NCBI RefSeq assembly: GCF_026167545.1
Contig: NZ_CP110678.1
Location: forward strand, 1,175,501 to 1,239,500
Source of the DNA: Sphingomonas sp. S1-29
GTDB taxonomy: Bacteria; Pseudomonadota; Alphaproteobacteria; Sphingomonadales; Sphingomonadaceae
Length of the DNA stretch: 64,000 bases
Direction: 5' to 3'
Part shown: piece after piece, positions 49,501 through 59,837 of the stretch
How positions within the stretch are numbered: position 1 is the first letter of the stretch
Layout: every line of letters starts with the position of its first letter
Notes under the pieces: model-generated
Database searches by the model: none
What the model was told of the DNA's origin: nothing
The model's input: the letters and a program-made list of their open reading frames with translations, nothing else
Made by a program: the position numbers and the translations under genes

Positions 49501-50162
49501 CGCGCGGTCACGCCGAACGCGCCGATGCCGAAGGGTTCGAAATAGGCGACGGTATCGCGCCATTCGGGACGCGCCTGGATCACGCCGATCAGCACGAAAT
49601 AGCCGACGAGGAAGACGATTACCCCGAGGTAGCTGTACACCATCGACCGCGTCAGCGTCGCGACCGCGAAGAAGATCGCCGCGGTCAGCACCACATTGGG
49701 CAGCGCCAGCACGAAATAGGCGAAGGCGTAATCGCGCACCCGGTTCGGCCCCAGCGTTTCGGCATCGAGCCACGGCATCAGCGAACCGAGCCAGATCGCC
49801 AGCGGCACCGCGGCAAAGGCGATCGCGGCGGCGCCGAGCGCGCCCGCGAAGCGCCCGATCAGATAGTCGAACTTCACCACTCGCGTCGATCGCACCATCG
49901 GCCCGAAGCCGCTTTCGTCGTCGCGCACGATCACGTTGGCGACGAACGCGGTGGTCACGAACATGAAGAAGATCGACAGGATCAGATGCGTCTGCGCGAT
50001 CGCAAAGGGCGAATTGACATGGACGTTGCCGCCGCTGCCGATCTGGATCTGGTCGATCGTCGTCGCGCCGAAGGTCAGCAGGAAGAACAGGATCGCGACG
50101 ACCCAGAAGACGGGGCTGCCGAGCTGGTAGCGAAGCTCGAAGGCGGCGATACGGGCGAACAT
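46575..50162 (-). CDS. ABC permease fused to an M1-family metallopeptidase
   Basis: 1195 residues. The first about 580 residues are two ABC-2-type permease halves with about 12 helices (WVVAILFFLLTFGATTIDQI, LTRSMVYSYLGVIVFLVG, YKA-like loops). The rest is an M1 aminopeptidase domain with the zinc site HELAHQYWAHQ and the third ligand Glu in MLVETLAQYGALM. Membrane-bound; probably exports or processes peptides. Its ATP-binding partner is directly upstream, 17 bases apart, in one operon. Confidence 0.92.
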   Translation of the reverse strand: MFARIAAFELRYQLGSPVFWVVAILFFLLTFGATTIDQIQIGSGGNVHVNSPFAIAQTHLILSIFFMFVTTAFVANVIVRDDESGFGPMVRSTRVVKFDYLIGRFAGALGAAAIAFAAVPLAIWLGSLMPWLDAETLGPNRVRDYAFAYFVLALPNVVLTAAIFFAVATLTRSMVYSYLGVIVFLVGYFVLIGVIQARPEWRDTVAYFEPFGIGAFGVTARYWTAAESNTMIPPLEGALLVNRCLAFGVAALALLLAYARFSFAERGMSKRRLRRQAKREAKLAAQPPAIVTKLPATNPEAARGTQLLARCRFEIGQVLKSPAFFVLLAIGLANAVGGLLGANQSYGTPGRPLTFAILEVLFGSFGIIPIVIAIYYAGEVVWRDRDRRMHEIVDATALPNWAYMVPKTLAVAIVLFATLAVSVVAAILVQVSRGGGSIELGQYLGWYLLPLSIDMLLIAVLAVFLQALSPNKYVGWALMVVYLVATITLSNIGFEHPLYLYGSTGTPQLSDMNGDQVGGPAGWWLRLYWGAFAVILAVLAHLLWRRGTETRLKARLARLPARLMGAPRAIIAAALLVFGATGGFLYWNMNVLNDYRTRDDNNAKLAEYEKRYLRYETVRQPSATAMRIKVDLYPERRRMEARGRFWLINDTGAPLETLHVRAADPSMRITGIGVPGARLAIDDAKNQYRIYRFDTPLAPGARTVLDFTTIREQRGLRANGDDTRLVANGSFLNNTEFAPQIGMQRFGLLTDRAERRKYGLPAEQRMAKLEDISATRRNYIANASWVMSDITLSTSADQVPIAPGRRVSDTTADGRRTARFVSTAPILAFFSVQSARYAEATARAGDVALSVYHHPGHAYNVPRMLAAMQRSLGYFERAFGPYQFDYARVVEFPGYAAFAQAFAGTIPYSEKIGFIADTRDPKAIDYVTYVTAHELAHQYWAHQLISADMQGGTMLVETLAQYGALMVMKDMYGDDRIRRFLKYELDNYLRSRGSEAIEELPLNRVENQGYIHYRKGSLAMYLLQDRLGEDRVNAMLAALLDRYRFKGAPYARSTDLVEGFRGLARNDAERQLVADLLERITIYDLKTTAATVRPIAGGRFETTLTVAAGKAYADGKGVEKQARLNDTIEIGVFTARPGVGDFAAPNVVAIERRPVRSGQQQIRIVTARRPTFAGVDPYNKYVDRNSDDNVVAITD

Positions 50163-50179
50163 GCGCTGCGCTCCCCCGC

Positions 50180-51076
50180 TCAGGCGGCTTGCGCGGGCAT
50201 GGGCGCGCGGCGGCTGTGCGCGAGCGTCGAGAAATAGACGTCCTCGAGCCCGCCATCGACGCTGGCGAACCCGTCGCCGGGATCGGCTGGTGCGAGGATG
50301 TGGATCACCGTCCGGCCGGCGAACAGCCGGGTCGAGATCACCTCATAGCGCTCGCGATAGGCGTCGAGCTGGTCGCGCGCGATCGTCTTGGCCCAGATGC
50401 TGCCGCGGGTCTGCGCGATCAGATCGTGCGGCGCACCTTCGCGCTGGATTCGCCCGCCCGCCAGGATCGCCATGCGCGGGCAAAGATCGGCAACGTCCTC
50501 GACGATATGCGTCGACAGGATGATGACGACATTCTCGCCGATCTCGGCGAGCAGGTTGAGGAAGCGGTTGCGCTCTTCGGGGTCGAGCCCGGCGGTCGGC
50601 TCGTCGACGATAATCAGCTCGGGATTGCCGATCAGCGCCTGCGCGATCCCGAAGCGCTGGCGCATCCCGCCCGAAAAGCCCGCGATCGCTTTCTTGCGTA
50701 CCGACCATAAATTGGTCTGGTTGAGCAATGTCTCGACCGTCGCCTTGCGATCGGCGGCCGAGGCGACGCCCTTGAGCACCGCCATGTGATCGAGCATGTC
50801 ATAGGCCGACACGCGCGGATACACCCCGAAATCCTGCGGCAGATAGCCGAGCGTGCGGCGCAATCGTTCGGGCTGGGCGATGACGTCGATGTCGCCGAAG
50901 GTGATCGCACCCTCGGTCGGCGTCTGGAGCGTCGCGATCGTGCGCATCAGCGTCGATTTGCCCGCACCATTGGGGCCTAGCAGCCCGTACATTCCCTTGG
51001 GAATCGACAGGCTGACGCCGTCGAGCGCGCGCGTGCCATTGGCATAGACATGGCTGATGTTGTTGAGTTCGAGCAT
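50180..51076 (-). CDS. ABC transporter ATP-binding protein
   Basis: 298 residues. Walker A GPNGAGKST, Q-loop YLPQDFGVYPRVSA, signature FSGGM, Walker B ELIIVDEPTAGLDPEE and H-loop STHIVEDVADL. Drives the permease-peptidase fusion encoded just downstream. ATG 51076. An AT-rich stretch with TATAGT lies about 60 bases upstream and may hold the promoter. Confidence 0.94.
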   Translation of the reverse strand: MLELNNISHVYANGTRALDGVSLSIPKGMYGLLGPNGAGKSTLMRTIATLQTPTEGAITFGDIDVIAQPERLRRTLGYLPQDFGVYPRVSAYDMLDHMAVLKGVASAADRKATVETLLNQTNLWSVRKKAIAGFSGGMRQRFGIAQALIGNPELIIVDEPTAGLDPEERNRFLNLLAEIGENVVIILSTHIVEDVADLCPRMAILAGGRIQREGAPHDLIAQTRGSIWAKTIARDQLDAYRERYEVISTRLFAGRTVIHILAPADPGDGFASVDGGLEDVYFSTLAHSRRAPMPAQAA

Positions 51077-51169
51077 CTTACCCCCCGGTCAGGCGGCAAG
51101 CCTAACACGGTGTATTGCGGGGGCAAAGCACTATAAAACGGATACCCGAAGTCTGCTGCGTTAAGTCGC

Positions 51170-51508
51170 TCAGCGCTGCTTCTTGGTGATGGTCGCGGTG
51201 AAGTCGGGGTCTTTTTTCGCCACCCAGTCGACGAACTTGCGCACATTGGGGTTCGCCAGCAGCCCCTCGACGTCCATCCCGTGGCGCTGGAGTTCGGAAT
51301 TGGTGAAGTTGGCGGTCAGCGTTTGCTGGCAGATGCCGTGCATCGGCACAACGTCGCGCCCGCCCCGGCTCTTGGGGACCGGGTGGTGCCAGACGATCGT
51401 CTTGCCGGTCGGCCGGCCGCACAGCCAGCACACTACCGGCGCCGCGGGCGCCTCGTCCTCGCGGTCGGCATCGCCATAGGGATCATGCTTCGAATGTTTG
51501 CGCGCCAT
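51170..51508 (-). CDS. HNH-type small protein
   Basis: 112 residues. CWLCGRPTGKTIVWHHPVPKSR then HGICQQTLTANF gives the CxxC...HH...C pattern of HNH endonucleases or their structural relatives. The central VWHH with KSRGGRD fits the beta-beta-alpha metal fold. Stand-alone; could be a nicking or repair enzyme, or only a zinc-binding protein. No restriction partner is adjacent. Confidence 0.75.
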   Translation of the reverse strand: MARKHSKHDPYGDADREDEAPAAPVVCWLCGRPTGKTIVWHHPVPKSRGGRDVVPMHGICQQTLTANFTNSELQRHGMDVEGLLANPNVRKFVDWVAKKDPDFTATITKKQR

Positions 51509-51586
51509 GGGTCGATCTGATTCCTGAAAGCTGGTTGCGCCCCTATCGCAGCAAGCGCCGCCTTACCACCGCAGCATGGCCCGCCA

Positions 51587-52660
51587 TCATTCGGTGTCCG
51601 GCGCATCGCCCAGCCGTTGCTCGGTCAGCACCTGCCACGCCGCGATGAACAATCCCGCGGCGAGCGGGCCGACGACGATGCCGCTCAAGCCCACCAGATT
51701 GATCCCGCCGAGCGTGGTCACCAGCACCAGCCAATCGGGGATGCCGGTGTCGCGCCCCACCAGGATCGGGCGCAGGATATTGTCGGCGAGCCCGATCACC
51801 AGCACCCCCGACAGGATCACGATCGCCGCCTGCCAGATCGCGCCGGTCGCCAACAGATAGATGCCGACCGGCGCCCAGATGAGCGCAGGGCCGATCGCGG
51901 GCAGAAGCGCGGCGATCGCCATCAGCACCCCCCACAGCAACGCCGCGGGCAGCCCGACCACCCAGAAGGTGGCCGCGCCGATCGCGCCCTGCACCAGCGC
52001 GACGATCCCCGAGCCCTTGATCGTCGCACGCACCACCGCGGCGAACTTGTCGGCCAGCCGCTCGGCGACCGACCGCTCGAGCGGCATCGCGCGGACGATC
52101 GCCGGCCCGATGTCGTCGCCGTCGCGCAACAGGAAGAAGGTGATGTACAACCCGACGCCGAAGGCGAGCAGGAAGCCCGCCGCATTGGCACCGATCGACA
52201 GCGCGCGGGTGGCGAGCATGCTCGCGCTGCTGCCGACCGCACGGGCGAGGCTCGCCTGCGCCTGCTCGAGGCTGTTGAAGCCCGAATTGTCGAGCAGCCG
52301 CTGCAGCCGAAGCGGCAGCGCGTCGTGGACCTGCTCGAAATACAGGCCGAAATTGATCTGCCCCGACAGCATCTGACTATACACCCCCGCCGCTTGGTCG
52401 ACGACCAAGCTGGCAATGATGATGGCGGGGATGACGACCGCGACGGTGATGATCAGGATCGCCAGCGCCGCGGCGGTATTGCGCCGATCGGGGAAGCGCG
52501 CGAGCAGCCGGTGGAACAGCGGCTGGAACAGGATCGCCGCCAGCGCCGCCCACAGCAACGCGCCGATAAAGTCCGACACCACCAGCAGCAGCGCCAGCGT
52601 GACGAGCACGACCAACGCGATCAAACCGCCATTCTCAACGCGTTCACGATTCACCGCCAT
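51587..52660 (-). CDS. AI-2E transporter family (TqsA/YdiK-like) protein
   Basis: 357 residues with about eight helices and the family's central helical region. Marks: LLWAALAAILFQPLFHRLL, YITFFLLRDGDDIGPAI, GIVALVQGAIGAATFWVVGLPAALLWG and LADNILRPILVGRDTG. The family includes AI-2 exporters and Na+/H+ antiporters, so the substrate is open. ATG 52660. Confidence 0.88.
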   Translation of the reverse strand: MAVNRERVENGGLIALVVLVTLALLLVVSDFIGALLWAALAAILFQPLFHRLLARFPDRRNTAAALAILIITVAVVIPAIIIASLVVDQAAGVYSQMLSGQINFGLYFEQVHDALPLRLQRLLDNSGFNSLEQAQASLARAVGSSASMLATRALSIGANAAGFLLAFGVGLYITFFLLRDGDDIGPAIVRAMPLERSVAERLADKFAAVVRATIKGSGIVALVQGAIGAATFWVVGLPAALLWGVLMAIAALLPAIGPALIWAPVGIYLLATGAIWQAAIVILSGVLVIGLADNILRPILVGRDTGIPDWLVLVTTLGGINLVGLSGIVVGPLAAGLFIAAWQVLTEQRLGDAPDTE

Positions 52661-52791
52661 CGGGGAGCTTGCCTTGCGCTAGGGGATGCTTTGCATGCGC
52701 CAAGTCCGGCGAACACGCACGTCCGAATTGGGAACGACGTCGTCCAAACCCCTGCCCGACACTTTCGGTCCGCGCCGCCCTTGGAAGCGGG

Positions 52792-54986
<2,195 letters not shown>

Positions 54987-55060
54987 CGGCAGGGCTTAAC
55001 ACGAAGCGGAGGGTCGGCGTTCGATATCCGCGCACGAGCAACGGTTAAACCGACGGAGAA

Positions 55061-55480
55061 TTATCGCTGCGTGCCGAACGCCTGCATCGCGTCGAGCGTT
55101 TCCTGGCTGAGGTGATGTTCGAGCCCCTCGGCGTCCATCTCGGCGATCTCGCTCGATACGCCCAGCCGCAGCAGGAAGCCGACGACGATGTCGTGGCGTG
55201 CCTTTGATCGCGCCGCCAGCGCACGCCCCTCATCGGTCAGGAAGATCGAGCGATAGGGGCGCATTTCGACCAGCCCGTCGCGCTTGAGCCGGGTGAGCGT
55301 GTTCGCCACCGTCGCGGGGGTGACGCCGAGCCGTTCGGCCAGCTCTGTCGCTCGCGCTTCGCCGGTTTCGGCGATCAGATCGGCGATCAGCTCGACATAG
55401 TCCTCCTGCGTTTCGGTGCGGTGCGCCGAGCGCAGGCGCGCGAAGCGGCGCGCATGTTCCTGGGGTTCGGGCAAGGTCAC
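55061..55480 (-). CDS. mntR: Manganese-responsive regulator MntR (DtxR family)
   Basis: 139 residues from GTG 55480. DtxR-type winged helix ATELAERLGVTPATVANTLT then RLKRDGLVEMRPYRSIFLT, and the metal-binding dimer domain (GLEHHLSQETLDAMQAF). No SH3 domain, as in MntR. Divergent to mntH, which it presumably represses when Mn is replete through the palindrome at 55539. Confidence 0.9.
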   Translation of the reverse strand: MTLPEPQEHARRFARLRSAHRTETQEDYVELIADLIAETGEARATELAERLGVTPATVANTLTRLKRDGLVEMRPYRSIFLTDEGRALAARSKARHDIVVGFLLRLGVSSEIAEMDAEGLEHHLSQETLDAMQAFGTQR

Positions 55481-55538
55481 GGCGGGCAGCTCCTGTACGT
55501 AGCCGCACCCTTGGCACGAGATTGCCTTCAGTCCAAAT

Positions 55539-55554
55539 ATTAGCCCTAGCTAAT
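55539..55554. promoter_or_regulatory. Candidate MntR operator
   Basis: ATTAGC-CCTA-GCTAAT, a perfect 6-bp inverted repeat midway between divergent mntR and mntH. AT-rich within a GC-rich gap, as expected for a DtxR/MntR operator over the shared promoters. Confidence 0.7.
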
Positions 55555-55599
55555 CTTGATCGCGCGCGCATATAGGCTGGGCGACCGGAGACGCCCTGC

Positions 55600-56958
55600 A
55601 TGACCGACGACGCCATCACGCCCGAGGCCAGCCCCGCCAAGCCGCGCGGCTGGCGGACGCAATCGGGCGACAGCCTGCCCGAGGTGTTCCGCAGCATCCC
55701 GATCCCGCGCGATGCGCGCTTCTGGACCAAGATGGGTGCCTTTTCCGGCCCCGGCTATCTGGTCGCGGTCGGCTATATGGACCCGGGCAACTGGGCCACC
55801 GGCCTCGCGGGGGGATCGCAGTTCGGCTATACCCTGTTGTCGGTCGTGCTGCTGTCGAACGTGATGGCGATCCTGTTGCAGGGGCTGGCCGCCAAGCTCG
55901 GCATCGTGACCGGGCGCGACTTGGCGCAGGCGTGCCGCGACCACTACAGCCGCCCCGTCGGTTTCATGCTGTGGGTGGCGTGCGAGCTGGCGATCATCGC
56001 CTGCGACCTGGCCGAGGTGATCGGCACCGCGATCGCGCTGCAATTGCTGTTCGGCATCCCGCTGGTCTGGGGCGTCGTCATCACAGCGTTCGACGTGCTG
56101 CTGATCCTGCTGCTGCAGCAACGCGGCTTCCGCAAGCTCGAGGCGTTCGTGATCGCGCTGTTGATCGTGATCGGGGTTTGCTTCGCGGTCGAGCTGGCGC
56201 TGGCGCAGCCCGCGATCGGCGATGTGCTGCGCGGCTATATCCCCACCGCGCAGGTCGTGACCAACCCGGCGATGCTGTACGTCGCGATCGGCATCCTGGG
56301 CGCGACGGTGATGCCGCATAATCTGTATCTCCATTCGTCGATCGTCCAGACGCGCGCGTTCGAGCGCGACGAGCGGGGCAAGCGCGAGGCGATCAAATAC
56401 GCCACGCTCGACAGCACGATCGCGCTGATGCTGGCGCTGCTGATCAATTCGGCGATCCTGATCCTGGCCGCCGCGACCTTTCACACCGCCGGCCGCACCG
56501 ACGTCGCCGAGATCGGCGATGCGTATCAATTGCTCGCACCGATGCTGGGGGTGGGCGTCGCCAGCACGCTGTTCGCGGTGGCGCTGCTGGCATCGGGGCA
56601 GAATTCGACGATCACCGCGACGCTCGCCGGGCAGATCGTGATGGAGGGTTTCCTGCGCATCCGCCTGCCCGCGTGGCAGCGGCGGCTGATCACCCGGCTG
56701 CTGGCGATCATCCCCGCGGTCACCGTCGCGGCGCTGTATGGCGACAGCGGCACCGCGCAATTGCTGGTGTTCAGCCAGGTGGTGCTGTCGATGCAATTGC
56801 CCTTCGCGGTGATCCCGCTGGTCGCCTTCACCAGCGATCGCGCCAAGATGGGCGGCTTCGCCAACCGCCCCGCGCTCAAATGGGCGGCGTGGATCGTCGC
56901 GGCGGTGATCGTGACGCTCAACGTGAAGCTGCTGATCGATTTCGCGACGATGATCTGA
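55600..56958 (+). CDS. mntH: Nramp-type Mn(II)/H+ symporter MntH
   Basis: 452 residues with 11 helices. Metal-site motif in helix 1 MDPGNWATG and in helix 6 [14 protein letters not shown] are both intact. Imports Mn(II) (and Fe(II)) across the inner membrane. ATG 55600. An IS element starts about 20 bases after its stop and has replaced whatever terminator lay there. Confidence 0.95.
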   Translation: MTDDAITPEASPAKPRGWRTQSGDSLPEVFRSIPIPRDARFWTKMGAFSGPGYLVAVGYMDPGNWATGLAGGSQFGYTLLSVVLLSNVMAILLQGLAAKLGIVTGRDLAQACRDHYSRPVGFMLWVACELAIIACDLAEVIGTAIALQLLFGIPLVWGVVITAFDVLLILLLQQRGFRKLEAFVIALLIVIGVCFAVELALAQPAIGDVLRGYIPTAQVVTNPAMLYVAIGILGATVMPHNLYLHSSIVQTRAFERDERGKREAIKYATLDSTIALMLALLINSAILILAAATFHTAGRTDVAEIGDAYQLLAPMLGVGVASTLFAVALLASGQNSTITATLAGQIVMEGFLRIRLPAWQRRLITRLLAIIPAVTVAALYGDSGTAQLLVFSQVVLSMQLPFAVIPLVAFTSDRAKMGGFANRPALKWAAWIVAAVIVTLNVKLLIDFATMI

Positions 56959-56978
56959 AGCAAAACGCTTTCGCCTGT

Positions 56979-57829
56979 TAGGCGGCGTGGACAAATTGTT
57001 TGACGCGAAACTTGGTGGTTGATTCAAGGCTTCCTTTTGGAGGCGGGGTTGAGCCGGGGCGATCTGAGCGAAGCTGAGTGGCGTGTTTTGAAGGGTTTGC
57101 TGCCGATTGATGCGGCAAACCGGGGGCCTGGGCGGCCGCCCGAAGAGAACCGTTCGATCATTAACGGCATCCTCTGGCGGCTACGGTGCGGCACGCCTTG
57201 GCGCGATGTGCCGCCCAAATATGGCAACTGGAACACGATTTACCGGCGGTTTCGGCGCTGGAGCGAGGCCGGGGTGTGGGAGGCCGTATCGGTCACGCTG
57301 GCGGAGATGATGGCCGACAGCGGCCACTATAGCATCGACAGCACCACTGTTCGCGCTCACGTCTCGGCAGCGGGCGGAAAAGGGGGGCTCATCGACGCGC
57401 TCTTGGCCGCTCGCGGGGCGGGTTTACCAGTAAACTTCACTGTCTGGCAGATGCCCGAGGAAGACCGCTCGCCTTCCACCTGACGGTTGGCGAAGCGGCC
57501 GATTGCAAGGCCTATGATACGCTGATCGCCCTGCCCGAGCAGGTGCCCAAGGCGCTGCTAGCCGACAAAGGGTATGACGCCGACGCCATCCGCGCTGACC
57601 TTGCACGCCGCAACATCCAGGCGGTCATCCCGGGCCGTTCGAACCGCCGTATCAAGATCGACCATGACCGGGGGCTCTACAGAGAGCGAAACCACATCGA
57701 GCGCTTCTTCGGTCGCCTGAAAACCAACCGCGCCATCGCAACCCGATATGACCAACTCTCCGAAAGCTTCCTCAGCATGGTCCACATCGCCGCCGCCAGA
57801 TACTGGCTCAAATTTGTCCACGCCGCCTA
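56979..57829 (+). mobile_element. IS5-family insertion sequence (IS427-like)
   Basis: Ends match over 19 bases: TAGGCGGCGTGGACAAATT at 56979-56997 and its exact reverse complement at 57811-57829. Taking the ends as GGCGG/CCGCC leaves TA on both sides as a short target duplication. About 850 bp with one frameshifted transposase, the size and plan of the IS427 group. Looks complete. No interrupted gene is evident. Confidence 0.85.
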
Positions 57830-57830
57830 G
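57049..57830 (+). CDS. IS5-family transposase made by -1 frameshift
   Basis: Frame 1 runs from TTG 57049 (GGAGG 5 bases upstream) and holds the N-terminal domain and first catalytic Asp (YSIDSTTVRAH). The remainder is in the -1 frame (GRSRGGFTSKLHCLADARGR, LLADKGYDADAIR with the second Asp, RNHIERFFGRLK with the Glu) and ends at the TAG in the right inverted repeat. The switch point is the run AAAAGGGGGG at 57378-57387; slipping back one base gives KGG-AHRRALGRSRGG, a smooth IS5 sequence of about 260 residues. Both halves are otherwise clean, so programmed slippage is more likely than decay. Confidence 0.8.
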
Positions 57831-57890
57831 CGTTACCGCGCTATGCTTCTTGCCATAATCGCCGTCGGGCGAAGGGCGGAGGGGAATATC

Positions 57891-58829
57891 ATGCGGGTTC
57901 ATCGGGCATTCGCGGCGCTGCTGGCGCTTGGCACACCGGCGCTGGCGCAGGACTCACAGCAACAGGCGCGCGCGATCGCGGGCGAGCCCGTCGCCGCGCC
58001 GCAGCGGCTGACGCTCACCGACCTGCCCGAGCCGACAGGCAAGCGAACCGCGCTGTTCGACGGGCGCAGCCTCGACGGGTGGACGGCGTGGCTGGGCTAT
58101 GCCGATCCCGCGATCACCTATCAGGCCAATCCCGGCGCGACGCCGATCGGCACCTCCCGCGACACCAAGGGCGATTTCGCGGTGCGCGAGATCGACGGCG
58201 CGCCGGCGATCTGGGTAAAGGGCGAGACCTGGGGCAGCCTGGTCCACCGCGCCGACCTGCGCGACTATCACCTGCGGCTCGAGTTCAAATGGGGGGCCAG
58301 GACCTTCGCCCCGCGTGAGACGCTGCCGCGCAACAACGGCCTGCTCTATCACACGCATGGCGCGCCCGGCGAAGTGTTCGGCACCTGGCGGCCATCGTCG
58401 GAGTTCGAGATCATGACCGGATCGACCGGGATGATCGTCGCGGTGGGCGGCAAGCTGCGCGGGCGCACCACTGTAAGCTTCGATCCGACGCTGATCGCGC
58501 CGCATCTGCGCTACCGCGCGGGCGGGCGTGAGATCGACATCGTCAACGGCACCCCGACCTGGAATGTCGAGGCGGCGACCGACGCCGAGCGCCCGGTGGG
58601 CGAATGGAACACGCTGGACCTGTACGTGGTGGGCGACCGCGCGGTGCATGTCGTCAACGGCGTCCCGGTGGCACAGGTCCGCGACCTGGCGACGATCGCC
58701 CCCGACGGCACCCGCGTGCCGCTGACGCATGGCCAAATCCAGTTGCAGTCGGAGGGGGCGGAGACGTGGTTTCGGGGGATCACGGTGGAGCCGATCAAGG
58801 CGCTGCCGCGGGTTGTGGTGGGGGATTGA
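57891..58829 (+). CDS. DUF1080 (3-keto-disaccharide hydrolase-like) protein
   Basis: 312 residues. Signal peptide (AFAALLALGTPALAQ) then a concanavalin-like DUF1080 domain: RTALFDGRSLDGWTAWLGY, DYHLRLEFKWG, NNGLLYHTHG, GEWNTLDLYVVGD and the closing GQIQLQSEGAETWFRGI. Related proteins bind or cleave glycans, including 3-keto-glycosides, in the periplasm. ATG 57891 has GGAGGGG upstream. Last normal-GC gene before the AT-richer island. Confidence 0.88.
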   Translation: MRVHRAFAALLALGTPALAQDSQQQARAIAGEPVAAPQRLTLTDLPEPTGKRTALFDGRSLDGWTAWLGYADPAITYQANPGATPIGTSRDTKGDFAVREIDGAPAIWVKGETWGSLVHRADLRDYHLRLEFKWGARTFAPRETLPRNNGLLYHTHGAPGEVFGTWRPSSEFEIMTGSTGMIVAVGGKLRGRTTVSFDPTLIAPHLRYRAGGREIDIVNGTPTWNVEAATDAERPVGEWNTLDLYVVGDRAVHVVNGVPVAQVRDLATIAPDGTRVPLTHGQIQLQSEGAETWFRGITVEPIKALPRVVVGD

Positions 58830-58864
58830 TTGGGGGGGAGTGTTGGGGGAATGCATTTGGACAT

Positions 58865-59053
58865 TTGCCGAATAGCATCTCGCAGCAGCTAAAGCCCCAT
58901 TTCCAGCCGTTCAAAAGGCTAGAGATCATCCCATACGTCGACAATTATTCAGATCGAGCTTGGCTCGTATGCGTCATTCGTGGAACGCTGAAAGGTCGCA
59001 TTCGGGTATCATTTGGATCCCATACAGATGACCCAATCCAAGCTGTGATGTAA
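58865..59053 (+). pseudogene. C-terminal gene remnant in the AT-richer island
   Basis: An open frame with island-like codon use, reading PNSISQQLKPHFQPFKRLEI then IPYVDNYSDRAWLVCVIRGT and ending DDPIQAVM. The frame continues upstream into the DUF1080 gene without a good start; TTG 58865 is the only candidate and has no ribosome site. It reads like the tail of a displaced gene. No family recognised. The rest of the gap 58830-59150 holds only the inverted repeat at 59093. Confidence 0.35.
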
Positions 59054-59092
59054 AAGGGATTTAACCCTCTGAAAGTTCTGCACTTTCTGTGC

Positions 59093-59125
59093 ACGGGTTG
59101 CATCGATACAAGTCATGCAACCCGT
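59093..59125. repeat. 11-bp inverted repeat at the island's left side
   Basis: ACGGGTTGCAT (59093-59103) and ATGCAACCCGT (59115-59125), 11-base loop. A further small palindrome GCACCGGTGC follows at 59127-59136. It lies 25 bases past the stop of the leftward winged-helix gene and could fold as its terminator, although no T run follows in that direction. Confidence 0.65.
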
Positions 59126-59150
59126 TGCACCGGTGCCAGCGTGCAACCGC

Positions 59151-59738
59151 TTAGTCCTCGCTGGAAGTTACTTCGGGGTCGTCATCGGGGTCCTCGATAG
59201 CGCCATCTTCCGGATCCGTATGAGCCACTCCAGTGACGTCTGCCGTATCCGGATAGTAGTTCGCCGGGGGATAGGGACGGTTTCTGAACCAGTATCCTTC
59301 GCTTCCTAGCCGCACAATTCGATCCTGTGACCGCCACAGCATCGTACTGAGAACCATCACCGGGTCCTTTCCGTAGACAGCAACACCGCGAGCTTTGAGA
59401 GCTTCATACAGCTCGCTACGACTAACGGGCGCGCCGCGGTTGGAAATGATTTCCAGTACAGCTTCAGCGACAGCTTCACGCCGGGGATTTTTCGGCTTTT
59501 TGGAGTGAGACGGTACGTCGTTATGGGTCAGGTTTATTTTCGCCTCGATCCGCTCGGGAGGGCCTTGTACGTTATTCGTACGCCGCCATACGGCAATAAA
59601 CTGCTCGGTCACCTGCAGGTCTCTCTGGAGTATGTCACGCTCTTCGCGGAGCCCAGCAATCTGCTCCTCTACTGCACGCAAACGCTCCACGAACTGATCG
59701 CGAAGTTTGACAGGATTATCGGCTGGTACATCGTGCAC
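59151..59738 (-). CDS. Coiled-coil plus winged-helix (HARE-HTH-like) protein
   Basis: 195 residues. Residues about 10-50 form a coiled coil (FVERLRAVEEQIAGLREERD). A basic linker (SHSKKPKNPRR) leads to a winged-helix region, REAVAEAVLEIISNRGAPVS then ELYEALKARGVAVYGKDPVM and LGSEGYWF. This pattern resembles HARE-HTH domains of RNA polymerase delta and restriction enzymes. The tail is very acidic (DPEDGAIEDPDDDPE). GTG 59738 has a perfect GGAGG 5 bases upstream; a TTG at 59789 is in frame. Clearly lower GC than its neighbours. It faces away from a structured RNA unit across a palindromic control region, so it could be its regulator. Confidence 0.65.
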   Translation of the reverse strand: MHDVPADNPVKLRDQFVERLRAVEEQIAGLREERDILQRDLQVTEQFIAVWRRTNNVQGPPERIEAKINLTHNDVPSHSKKPKNPRREAVAEAVLEIISNRGAPVSRSELYEALKARGVAVYGKDPVMVLSTMLWRSQDRIVRLGSEGYWFRNRPYPPANYYPDTADVTGVAHTDPEDGAIEDPDDDPEVTSSED

Positions 59739-59793
59739 GTTGGCCTCCACGATTAGGTTCACCTCGAGAATACACCCTTCGATATACAACGCA

Positions 59794-59819
59794 AGATACG
59801 GCCCTTGCGTGCCGTATCT
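59794..59819. promoter_or_regulatory. Inverted repeat in the island's divergent promoter
   Basis: AGATACGGC (59794-59802) and GCCGTATCT (59811-59819), perfect over 9 bp. The 8-base spacer CCTTGCGT contains the -35 box of the rightward promoter. Its position suggests an operator. Confidence 0.65.
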
Positions 59820-59833
59820 GATTGGTATACAAT
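59805..59833 (+). promoter_or_regulatory. Promoter of the structured RNA / 51-aa unit
   Basis: TTGCGT (59805-59810), 17-base spacer, TACAAT (59828-59833). Start of transcription expected near 59838-59841. The shifted -10 TATACA with TG before it would also work. Confidence 0.6.
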
Positions 59834-59837
59834 GGCG

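Noticed and set aside
51170..51508. HNH gene as part of a restriction or anti-phage system
   Set aside because: No methyltransferase, helicase or specificity gene is adjacent; it stands alone between housekeeping-type genes.
57049..57830. Transposase as a decayed pseudogene
   Set aside because: The break coincides with a homopolymer run typical of programmed slippage; catalytic residues and inverted repeats are intact.
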